NCBI GenBank assembly: GCA_030695265.1 | Contig: JAUYTA010000026.1 | Coordinates: 1 to 7,314, forward strand | DNA: 7,314 bases | Direction: 5' to 3' | Source of the DNA: Bacteroidota bacterium | GTDB taxonomy: Bacteria; Bacteroidota; Bacteroidia; Bacteroidales; Prolixibacteraceae | In this document: positions 1-5,790 of the stretch, one piece after another | How positions within the stretch are numbered: the first letter of the stretch is position 1 | Layout of the letters: each line of letters starts with the position of its first letter | Notes under the pieces: model-generated | What the model was told of the DNA's origin: nothing | Databases searched by the model: none | What the model saw: the letters and a program-made list of their open reading frames with translations, nothing else | Position numbers and translations under genes: made by a program

Positions 1-834
1 GAAGGTGTTCCAGGATTGGCAAAAACGCTGGCAATCAACACTCTCGCAACAAGTATCGATGCAAAATTTTCACGCATCCAGTTTACGCCCGACCTTTTGC
101 CTGCCGACCTTTTGGGCACCATGATTTACAGTCAGAAAAAAGAGGAATTCATCGTTAAAAAAGGGCCGATTTTTACCAATTTTATTCTGGCCGACGAAAT
201 TAACAGGGCTCCCGCAAAAGTACAATCGGCACTGCTCGAAGCCATGCAGGAACGCCAGGTTACAATTGGCGAAAACACCTACAAACTTCAGGAACCATTT
301 TTGGTAATGGCAACCCAAAACCCTATTGAGCAGGAAGGAACCTATCCGTTGCCGGAAGCACAGGTTGACCGTTTTATGCTGAAAGTGGTGATCAACTACC
401 CGACCAAAGAAGAGGAAAAACTGATCATTCAGCAAAATATGCTGAAACAGTTCCCAACTGCAACGAAAGTAATGCGTCCCGAAGATATTCTCAGAGCCCG
501 CGATGTGGTTAAAGATGTCTATATGGATGAAAAAATTCAGAAGTACATTGTTGACATTGTATTTGCCACCCGTGATCCAAAAGCTTACAAGCTGGATAAA
601 TATGCAGAAATGATTTCTTACGGAGGTTCGCCCCGCGCAAGTATCAGTCTGGCACAGGCAGCAAAAGCATTCGCTTTTATCAAGCGTCGCGGATATGTTA
701 TTCCTGAAGATGTGCGTGCCGTTTGCCTCGATGTGATGCGCCACCGTATCGGATTAAGCTACGAAGCCGAAGCAAACAACATTACTTCAGAAGAAATTGT
801 TGCTGATATTTTAAATACGGTTGAAGTTCCTTAA
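1..834 (+). CDS. moxR: MoxR-family AAA+ ATPase, 5'-truncated by window edge
   Basis: Reading frame open from base 1 to TAA at 832-834 (277 codons), with no start inside the window; roughly 45-55 N-terminal residues are missing compared with the usual ~320-335 for the family. The first visible codons already encode the Walker A loop (EGVPGLAKT, codons 1-9). Walker B is LADEINRA (codons 63-70), sensor 1 is ATQNP (104-108), the arginine-finger segment is LPEAQVDRF (117-125), and the sensor 2 region is GGSPRAS (208-214). All are canonical for MoxR proteins, so the ATPase should be active. MoxR proteins are cytoplasmic hexameric chaperone-like ATPases that work with VWA-domain partners, and such partners follow immediately here. 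The next gene starts 3 bp after the stop, implying co-transcription. The codon at 16 (TTG, Leu) is inside the Walker A loop and cannot be a real start. The family call is very secure; the physiological target is unknown. Confidence 0.97.
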   Translation, partial: EGVPGLAKTLAINTLATSIDAKFSRIQFTPDLLPADLLGTMIYSQKKEEFIVKKGPIFTNFILADEINRAPAKVQSALLEAMQERQVTIGENTYKLQEPFLVMATQNPIEQEGTYPLPEAQVDRFMLKVVINYPTKEEEKLIIQQNMLKQFPTATKVMRPEDILRARDVVKDVYMDEKIQKYIVDIVFATRDPKAYKLDKYAEMISYGGSPRASISLAQAAKAFAFIKRRGYVIPEDVRAVCLDVMRHRIGLSYEAEANNITSEEIVADILNTVEVP

Positions 835-837
835 ATA

Positions 838-1710
838 ATGGAGACTAGCGAACTAATAAAACGAGTCCGGAAAATTGAGATAAAAACACGTGGACTGAGC
901 CGCAATATTTTTGCCGGAGAGTACCACAGTGCTTTCAAAGGAAGGGGAATGGCTTTCAGCGAGGTTCGTGAATATCAGTTTGGCGACGACATCAGGAACA
1001 TCGACTGGAATGTGACTGCACGGTACAACAAGCCGTTCGTGAAAATTTACGAGGAAGAACGCGAATTGACAGTGATGTTGCTGATCGACGTCAGCGGATC
1101 ACGAATGTTCGGGTCGGCTGACAAACTTAAAAAAAACATCATCACCGAAATAGCAGCTATCCTTGCATTTTCAGCCATTCAGAACAACGATAAAATCGGG
1201 GTAATTTTCTTTTCCGAAAAAATCGAGAAGTTCATTCCGCCAAAAAAAGGTCGCAGTCATATTCTCCGGATCATTAGCGAACTGATTAATTTCGAGCCTG
1301 AATCGCGTGGTACCAACATTTCAGGAGCAATCCGATACATGACCAACGCGATAAAAAAACGGTGCACCGCCTTCATTATTTCTGATTTTATCCAGAATGA
1401 AAGCACACTGGAAAACGCGCTGTCGATTGCCAATAACCGTCACGATGTGGTTGCCCTGAGAATTTACGACGAACGTGAAACTTTACTGCCCGATATCGGG
1501 ATGATTAAAATGAAAGATGCCGAAACCGGCAATTACAGCTGGGTTGACAGTTCGGATCGAAGGGCCAGGATGATATACAGCAAATGGTGGAATGATTTAT
1601 CGGCACAACTCGATAACAACTTTAAAAGGAGCCGTGTCGATTATGTAAATATCTGCACGAACCACGACTATGTAAGATCGTTGATAAGCTTATTTAAAAA
1701 AAGAGGATAA
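838..1710 (+). CDS. DUF58 domain protein (cytoplasmic VWA-like partner of MoxR)
   Basis: A 290-residue protein with no signal peptide or membrane segment, so probably cytosolic. The DUF58 signature lies near the N-terminus: GRGMAFSEVREYQFGDD (residues 35-51) followed by RNIDWN (53-58). A VWA-like fold follows, with a full MIDAS-type metal site: D84-x-S86-x-S88 (DVSGS), T159 (RGTNIS) and D183 (ISDF). Many DUF58 proteins are found beside moxR, and they are thought to be substrates or adaptors of the ATPase; that role is family knowledge, not visible here. ATG at 838 is 3 bp after the moxR stop. No Shine-Dalgarno is evident, which is usual in Bacteroidota. Length is normal for the compact Bacteroidota form of the family. 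No truncation or odd residues noticed. Family secure, precise function unknown. Confidence 0.95.
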   Translation: METSELIKRVRKIEIKTRGLSRNIFAGEYHSAFKGRGMAFSEVREYQFGDDIRNIDWNVTARYNKPFVKIYEEERELTVMLLIDVSGSRMFGSADKLKKNIITEIAAILAFSAIQNNDKIGVIFFSEKIEKFIPPKKGRSHILRIISELINFEPESRGTNISGAIRYMTNAIKKRCTAFIISDFIQNESTLENALSIANNRHDVVALRIYDERETLLPDIGMIKMKDAETGNYSWVDSSDRRARMIYSKWWNDLSAQLDNNFKRSRVDYVNICTNHDYVRSLISLFKKRG

Positions 1711-1723
1711 AAACATTTTTAAA

Positions 1724-2722
1724 ATGAAGAGAGGAATTTTATATGTCGTACTGATTGTTTTGCTTTCAGGGAGCTTAAAGCAACTTAAAGCACAGCAAGT
1801 TACTGTTAAAGCCAGTATCGACTCAACAAATATACTCATCGGTGATCAGATAAAGCTTATACTGGAAATTGAAAAGCCCAAAAACATGGACGTTCAGTTC
1901 CCCCTGATTCCCGACACTTTAGGCGCAGGCATAGAAGTAGTTCAGCGCCTTCCGGTAGATACATTCAAGCTGGAAAATAAAGAACGGGAAAAACTGTCGC
2001 AAAGTTATTTCATTACCTCATTTGACAGCGGTGTCCATCAGATTCCATCCTTCTTCTTCAGGCTCAAATTTGACAGGATGCTGGATTCTGTTGCAACAAA
2101 AGCACTTGCATTTCAGGTATTTACAATGAAAATTGACACCACAAAAGGGCCGGTTGACATCAAACCACCATACAGCGCTCCTGTAAGTTTAAAAGAAGTC
2201 ACTCCCTACATTCTGGGAATTATACTGATTGCGGCCATCCTGTTTTTCATTTTTTATTATATCAAGTGGAAGAAAAAGAATGTTCCGCTGTTCCGTAAAC
2301 CTGAAAAACCTTTGGAGCCCGCACACATCATTGCATTGCGCGAACTCGACCGGATAAAAGCACAAAAGTTGTGGCAATCGGAAAAAATTAAACAATATTA
2401 CAGCGAAGTGGCCGACACAGTACGTGCCTATATTGAAAACCGGTTCGACATTCAGGCAATGGAACAGACTTCGGCTGAAACAATTGGTGTCTTCAAGCAA
2501 AACAAAGAATTGATCGATGGCGCCTCGCTCGATCAGATTCAACATATTTTAAGTCTGGCCGATTTGGTTAAGTTTGCAAAATATGCACCATTGCCCGACG
2601 ATAATAACCTGACATTGATGAATGCATATTTCTTTGTCAACCAAACGAAAAAAGCAGAAATAAAAACTCCTGAAAAATCTGGTGGTGAGTCTGACGGGGT
2701 AGTAGAAGAGGTAGCTGTATAA
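1724..2722 (+). CDS. Bat-operon exported single-TM protein with cytoplasmic helical domain (DUF4381-like position)
   Basis: A 332-residue protein. Residues 1-23 look like a signal peptide (KR, then a hydrophobic run, ending LKA before QQ). Residues ~26-155 are beta-rich and extracytoplasmic, with a segment (VTVKASIDSTNILIGDQIKL) resembling the opening of BatD-type sandwich domains. One TM helix spans ~162-180, followed by the positive stop KWKKK. The cytoplasmic part (~195-305) is helical and begins HIIALRELDRIK (201-212), then has YYSEVADTVRAYIENRF (225-241). A charged tail (~308-332) ends in EEVAV. In proteobacterial MoxR/DUF58/VWA operons this slot holds a short DUF4381 protein with a TM helix and a similar ALREL-type cytoplasmic segment. 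I infer this is its Bacteroidota counterpart with an added periplasmic domain. It sits 13 bp after the DUF58 gene and 7 bp before batA. It may bridge periplasmic BatD and cytoplasmic DUF58/MoxR, which is inference. The existence of the gene is secure; the function is not known. Confidence 0.9.
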   Translation: MKRGILYVVLIVLLSGSLKQLKAQQVTVKASIDSTNILIGDQIKLILEIEKPKNMDVQFPLIPDTLGAGIEVVQRLPVDTFKLENKEREKLSQSYFITSFDSGVHQIPSFFFRLKFDRMLDSVATKALAFQVFTMKIDTTKGPVDIKPPYSAPVSLKEVTPYILGIILIAAILFFIFYYIKWKKKNVPLFRKPEKPLEPAHIIALRELDRIKAQKLWQSEKIKQYYSEVADTVRAYIENRFDIQAMEQTSAETIGVFKQNKELIDGASLDQIQHILSLADLVKFAKYAPLPDDNNLTLMNAYFFVNQTKKAEIKTPEKSGGESDGVVEEVAV

Positions 2723-2729
2723 AAAACGA

Positions 2730-3728
2730 ATGAAAATGAACGGAATAAGTTATAACAATCCAGAGTTTTTTTACCTGCTTCTTGTTTTACTGCCCATGAT
2801 CGCATGGTACATCTGGAAGCAGAAGAAAGCAGGAGCCAGTATTCAGTTTTCTACGGACATGGGTCTTGCCCGGATTCCGAAAAGCTGGAAATATTATTTC
2901 AGGCACAGTGTATTTGTGCTTCAAATACTCAGTTTATCTTTACTGATTGTTGCGCTTGCACGGCCTCAATCTTCAAATAGCTGGTCGAACGTAACCACTA
3001 AAGGCATCGACATTGTAATTGCCCTCGACATTTCAAGTTCGATGCTTGCAATGGATTTCAGGCCAAACAGAATTGAAGCCGCCAAAGATGTCGCTACCCA
3101 ATTCATTTCAGGACGAACCAACGACAGAATAGGGCTGGTAGTGTTTTCGGGCGAAAGCTTTACCCAATGTCCGCTAACCACCGATCGTGCAACAGTAATC
3201 AACCTGTTTAAAGGAATTGAAAGCGGCATGATTGAGGATGGAACCGCCATCGGAAACGGTTTGGCAACTGCTGTTTCGAGGTTGAAAGACAGCGATGCGA
3301 TTAGTAAAGTAGTGATTTTACTGACTGACGGTGAAAACAACCGGGGTGAAATTGCACCGGTTACAGCCGCCGAACTTGCAAAAACATTCGGGATCCGTGT
3401 TTATACCGTTGGGGTTGGAACAATCGGAAAGGCCCCCTATCCTATTCAAACACCTTTTGGGGTGCAGGTTCAGGATGTTGAAGTTAAAATTGACGAAGTC
3501 ACCCTGCAAAAAATTGCAGAAACAACCGATGGTAAATATTTCAGGGCCACCAACAACAATAAACTGACTGAAATATATTCGGAAATCGACAAGCTGGAGA
3601 AATCAAAAATTGATGTCAAGGAATTCAGCAAAAGAGAGGAAGAATACCTGAAATATGCAATTCTTGGTGGCTTGCTGCTCATGTTGGGCATGTTTCTGAA
3701 GACAACCATTTTTAGGAATATACCCTGA
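2730..3728 (+). CDS. batA: BatA, membrane-anchored VWA-domain protein
   Basis: A 332-residue protein of normal BatA length. The N-terminus NPEFFYLLLVLLP starts a first TM helix (~13-29), and a second spans ~61-77 and ends in the family motif ALARPQ (75-80). The VWA domain (~90-290) has an intact MIDAS: D100-x-S102-x-S104 (ALDISSSM), T172 (DGTAIGNG) and D200 (LLTDGEN). The C-terminal TM helix is ~307-323. BatA and BatB are paralogues that present metal-binding VWA domains at the inner membrane, presumably binding acidic residues of partner proteins. Two in-frame ATGs lie close together (2730 and 2736); 2730 is chosen because it leaves a 7-bp gap, but 2736 is equally possible. No Shine-Dalgarno is visible. 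The stop codon at 3726-3728 directly abuts a heptamer-repeat region, which separates batA from batB unusually widely. Confidence 0.96.
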   Translation: MKMNGISYNNPEFFYLLLVLLPMIAWYIWKQKKAGASIQFSTDMGLARIPKSWKYYFRHSVFVLQILSLSLLIVALARPQSSNSWSNVTTKGIDIVIALDISSSMLAMDFRPNRIEAAKDVATQFISGRTNDRIGLVVFSGESFTQCPLTTDRATVINLFKGIESGMIEDGTAIGNGLATAVSRLKDSDAISKVVILLTDGENNRGEIAPVTAAELAKTFGIRVYTVGVGTIGKAPYPIQTPFGVQVQDVEVKIDEVTLQKIAETTDGKYFRATNNNKLTEIYSEIDKLEKSKIDVKEFSKREEEYLKYAILGGLLLMLGMFLKTTIFRNIP

Positions 3729-3790
3729 TGAGAATGATGATTTTTGATTGATGATTTTTGAATGGAGAATGATGATTTATGAATGGAATA
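3728..3790 (+). repeat. Degenerate heptanucleotide array downstream of batA
   Basis: From 3728 to 3783 the sequence divides into eight consecutive seven-base units, each ending in GAA or GAT: atgagaa, tgatgat, ttttgat, tgatgat, ttttgaa, tggagaa, tgatgat, ttatgaa. A weaker unit (tggaata) follows to 3790. Longer repeats sit on this grid: tgatgatttttga at 3735-3747 and 3749-3761, with a one-mismatch copy at 3770-3782. It has no coding potential in the operon's direction. The function is unknown. Exact register over 56 bases makes chance or simple A/T richness an unlikely explanation. Confidence 0.8.
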
Positions 3791-3808
3791 ACCAATAGCC
3801 AGAGCCAA

Positions 3809-3857
3809 CTTGAAACTTGGAACTTTGAACTTTGAACTTTGAAGTTGAAACTTGAAA
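3809..3857 (+). repeat. Heptanucleotide tandem array (CTTTGAA/CTTGAAA), 7 units
   Basis: Seven contiguous seven-base units: cttgaaa, cttggaa, ctttgaa three times, gttgaaa, cttgaaa. The array fills most of the second half of the 139-bp batA-batB spacer and ends ten bases before the batB ATG. It is preceded by ccaa at 3805-3808. From memory, arrays of this composition are common between genes in some Bacteroidota genomes and often give spurious antisense proteins with runs like KFKVQSSKFQV; that recollection should be checked by search. No spacer sequences exist, so it is not a CRISPR array. It shares an inverted match with the batC-batD spacer. Confidence 0.85.
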
Positions 3858-3867
3858 CGTATAGAGC

Positions 3868-4902
3868 ATGTTTAGAATAGCAAACCCAGAATATTTATAT
3901 GCATTGCTGCTGATTCCGGCATTGATTGTCTTTTTCTGGCATTCCAGGATACAGCGGAGAAAGGCGCTTAACCGGTTCGGGCAGAAAGAAATCCTTTCTG
4001 TTTTGATGCCCAACGTTAGTGCAACACGCCCGGCAATAAAATTTACAGTGCTTTTACTGGCACTTGCCAGCATCATTGTAGGCATTGCACGACCACAATT
4101 CGGTTCGAAACTGAAAACAGTAAAACGCGAAGGAATTGAACTCATTATTGCACTCGATGTTTCGAACAGTATGCTGGCCGAAGACATTCAGCCCAACAGG
4201 CTGGAACGTTCGAAAAGAGCCATTTCGCAGCTGGTTGACAAACTGAGCAACGACAAAATCGGATTGATTGTTTTTGCAGGCGAAGCATACACGCAGTTAC
4301 CAATTACTGCTGACTATGTTTCGGCGAAATTATTCCTGAGTTCAATCAGCCCGCAAATAGTGCCAACACAAGGTACTGCCATTGGCGCAGCAATCGATCT
4401 CGGAATCAAATCGTTCAGCCCTCAATTTGAAGGAAGTAAAACAATAATAGTGATTACTGATGGCGAAAACCATGAAGATGATGCTGTTGGTTCTGCAACA
4501 AATGCAAACAAGTTAGGAATTGTGGTACATACCATCGGAATGGGATTGCCTCAGGGCGGACTTATTCCTGTCTCTTCGAACGGACAGCAAGGTTACCGGA
4601 AAGATAATCAGGGAAACACCATCGTAACCAAGCTGGACGAACCGATGCTGCAAAAAATTGCGCAAGCCGGAAAAGGAATATACATCAGGGCAAACAACAC
4701 ACAGGATGGACTGAATACACTTTTCAACGAAGTTAATAAAATGGAAAAAACCGAAATGGAATCGCAGGTTTATGCTGATTACGATGATCGGTTCCAATAT
4801 TTTCTGGCATTGGGGCTGTTTCTGATTTTGTTGGACTTCCTGATACTTGAGCGAAAAAATAAATATCTGAAGAATTTTAAACTGTTTAGCGAAAGGAAAT
4901 AA
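3868..4902 (+). CDS. batB: BatB, membrane-anchored VWA-domain protein
   Basis: A 344-residue paralogue of BatA with the same topology. The N-terminus FRIANPEYLYALLLIP begins TM1 (~9-25), and TM2 is ~57-73 and ends in IARPQ (73-77). The VWA domain is ~88-300 and the final TM helix ~311-327, followed by a basic tail. The MIDAS is complete: D97-x-S99-x-S101 (ALDVSNSM), T170 (QGTAIGAA) and D198 (VITDGEN). A metal-dependent binding role at the inner membrane is therefore expected, probably with BatA and the MoxR/DUF58 pair. Unlike the upstream genes it follows a 139-bp repeat-filled spacer, so its translation cannot be coupled to batA. batC begins 5 bp after the stop. The ATG at 3868 is the natural start because the NPEYL motif, conserved near the N-terminus in this family, begins at residue 6. 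Confidence 0.96.
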   Translation: MFRIANPEYLYALLLIPALIVFFWHSRIQRRKALNRFGQKEILSVLMPNVSATRPAIKFTVLLLALASIIVGIARPQFGSKLKTVKREGIELIIALDVSNSMLAEDIQPNRLERSKRAISQLVDKLSNDKIGLIVFAGEAYTQLPITADYVSAKLFLSSISPQIVPTQGTAIGAAIDLGIKSFSPQFEGSKTIIVITDGENHEDDAVGSATNANKLGIVVHTIGMGLPQGGLIPVSSNGQQGYRKDNQGNTIVTKLDEPMLQKIAQAGKGIYIRANNTQDGLNTLFNEVNKMEKTEMESQVYADYDDRFQYFLALGLFLILLDFLILERKNKYLKNFKLFSERK

Positions 4903-4907
4903 CTGAT

Positions 4908-5645
4908 ATGAAACAATTAAGTTTAATGATCATTTTTCTGTTTGCTTTGGCAATTTTAACCCATGCTCAAAACGAACGGAAATTTGTAAGACAGGGAAAT
5001 AAATACTACGGTGCAGCCTTAAAGGACACTACAAAAATCGATTCGACACTGTTCAACAAAGCCGAAATTGAATACCGTAAAGCCCTTGATAAAAAACCGA
5101 CTGACCCGAAATGGAATTTCAATCTGTCGAATTCGTTGTACAAACAGATGAAGTTTGAAGAGTCGGCTGAGAAATTCAAGGAACTATCTGAGCTGGCAAC
5201 CGATAAAGTTGAAAAAAGCCATGCGCTTCACAATATGGGCAACTCGCTGCTCATGAACAACAAGCTGGATGAAAGTATTGAAGCATACAAACAAGCGCTG
5301 CGAAACAATCCGAAAGACCTTGAGACAAAATACAATTTACTTTATGCCATGAACCTGAAGAAAAAACAGGAAGAAGAGCAGAAGAAACAGGATAAAAATA
5401 AAGATCAGGATAAGGACAAAGATAAAGACAAGAACAAAGACAAGAACAAGGATCAGGATAAGAAAGATCAGGATCAGCAAAAGCAGGACCAGCAACAACA
5501 GCAACAGCCGCAAAATAAAATATCGAAGCAAAATGCTGAACAAATGTTGCAGGCGCTTGAAACACAGGAAAAGAAAACACAGGAAAAAGTAAAAAAGGTG
5601 CAGGCGTTGAAAGCCAAATCGAAGCAAGTGGAAAAGGACTGGTAA
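4908..5645 (+). CDS. batC: BatC, exported TPR protein with charged low-complexity region
   Basis: A 245-residue protein. Residues 1-20 form a signal peptide (hydrophobic run MIIFLFALAIL, then THA before QN). TPR-like helices follow: AEIEYRKALDKKPTDPKWNF (52-71), LYKQMKFEESAEKFKEL (77-93) and HNMGNSLLMNNKLDESIEAYKQALRNNPKD (108-137). Residues ~151-200 are almost entirely K, D, N, Q and E, ending in a run of glutamines. Residues ~205-245 are again helical and end in VEKDW, a C-terminus I recall as typical of BatC. It is predicted to be periplasmic and to act as an interaction scaffold for BatA/BatB/BatD; that role is inference from TPR proteins and context. Its start lies 5 bp after batB, with AGGA at 4894-4897 ten bases upstream of the ATG as a possible weak ribosome site. 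A wide, repeat-filled gap follows before batD. Confidence 0.94.
   Translation: MKQLSLMIIFLFALAILTHAQNERKFVRQGNKYYGAALKDTTKIDSTLFNKAEIEYRKALDKKPTDPKWNFNLSNSLYKQMKFEESAEKFKELSELATDKVEKSHALHNMGNSLLMNNKLDESIEAYKQALRNNPKDLETKYNLLYAMNLKKKQEEEQKKQDKNKDQDKDKDKDKNKDKNKDQDKKDQDQQKQDQQQQQQPQNKISKQNAEQMLQALETQEKKTQEKVKKVQALKAKSKQVEKDW
5388..5507 (+). repeat. In-frame low-complexity K/D/N/Q tract within batC
   Basis: This encodes BatC residues ~161-200, made of short KD, KN, QD and Q units. At the DNA level it contains a perfect 12-bp tandem duplication, aaagacaagaac at 5424-5435 and 5436-5447, and many near copies of gataaagac/gatcagga. All units keep the frame. Such tracts usually change length between relatives by replication slippage. 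The tract links the TPR part to the conserved C-terminal helix and probably acts as a flexible or extended spacer (inference). Confidence 0.75.
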
Positions 5646-5652
5646 CGAAAAA

Positions 5653-5687
5653 GTTTCAGGTTCCAGGTTTCAGGTTTCAAGTTTCAA
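5653..5687 (-). repeat. Heptanucleotide array in inverted orientation, 5 units
   Basis: On the + strand five contiguous units read gtttcag, gttccag, gtttcag, gtttcaa, gtttcaa, followed by gttgg to 5692. Read on the - strand the units are ttgaaac/ctgaaac, the same family as the array at 3809-3857 but pointing the other way. The segment 5674-5692 is the reverse complement of 3805-3823 with one mismatch. It starts eight bases after the batC stop. Confidence 0.82.
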
Positions 5688-5701
5688 GTTGGTCACAGGA
5701 A

Positions 5702-5743
5702 CTTTAAACGCTGAACTGGATACGTTAAACTGGATACGTTAAA
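5702..5743 (+). repeat. Forward heptamer-phased region with 14-bp tandem duplication
   Basis: Six seven-base units can be read: ctttaaa, cgctgaa, ctggata, cgttaaa, ctggata, cgttaaa. The last four form a perfect 14-bp tandem repeat (ctggatacgttaaa at 5716-5729 and 5730-5743), exactly two heptamers long. The orientation is that of the batA-batB arrays and opposite to the array just upstream at 5653-5687. The first two units are more degenerate, so only the 14-bp duplication is beyond doubt. Confidence 0.75.
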
Positions 5744-5751
5744 CTTTTCGC

Positions 5752-5759
5752 TACTTTTG
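5752..5759 (+). promoter_or_regulatory. Candidate Bacteroidota -7 promoter element upstream of batD
   Basis: The bases tacttttg match the Bacteroidota sigma-ABfr -7 consensus TAnnTTTG exactly. A transcript would start a few bases downstream, giving a leader of about 25 nt before the batD ATG. No clear TTTG -33 element is present at the expected distance upstream. The element overlaps repeat-like sequence (ttttgaa), so a chance match is quite possible. Confidence 0.3.
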
Positions 5760-5790
5760 AAGCCTTGAAAAAAGAAAACTTGAAGAAACT

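Noticed and set aside
70..744. Long open frame on the - strand opposite moxR (224 residues)
   Set aside because: The + strand frame carries all AAA+ motifs in order; the antisense product is Cys/His/Phe-rich without recognisable domains and is a shadow of moxR codon use.
3331..3567. Second + strand frame inside batA (78 residues)
   Set aside because: It is entirely inside the VWA domain of batA, with no domain of its own and no start context.
3729..3867. CRISPR-like array or insertion-sequence remnant in the spacer
   Set aside because: Repeats are 7 bp and contiguous without spacers, and there are no terminal inverted repeats, transposase fragments or target duplications visible.
3470..4187. 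- strand open frames crossing the batA-batB spacer
   Set aside because: The parts in the spacer are translations of the heptamer array (KFKVQSSKFQV-type runs); the rest are shadows of batA and batB.
5251..5680. Several - strand open frames opposite batC, one very Leu/Phe-rich and membrane-like
   Set aside because: They are the antisense reading of the K/D/Q low-complexity tract and of the heptamer repeats; the + strand has a signal peptide, TPRs and the BatC C-terminus.
5653..5702. Rho-independent terminator after batC
   Set aside because: Only a 5-bp pairing (gttcc 5660-5664 with ggaac 5698-5702) is possible, with no G+C-rich stem followed by a T run; the operon probably reads through.
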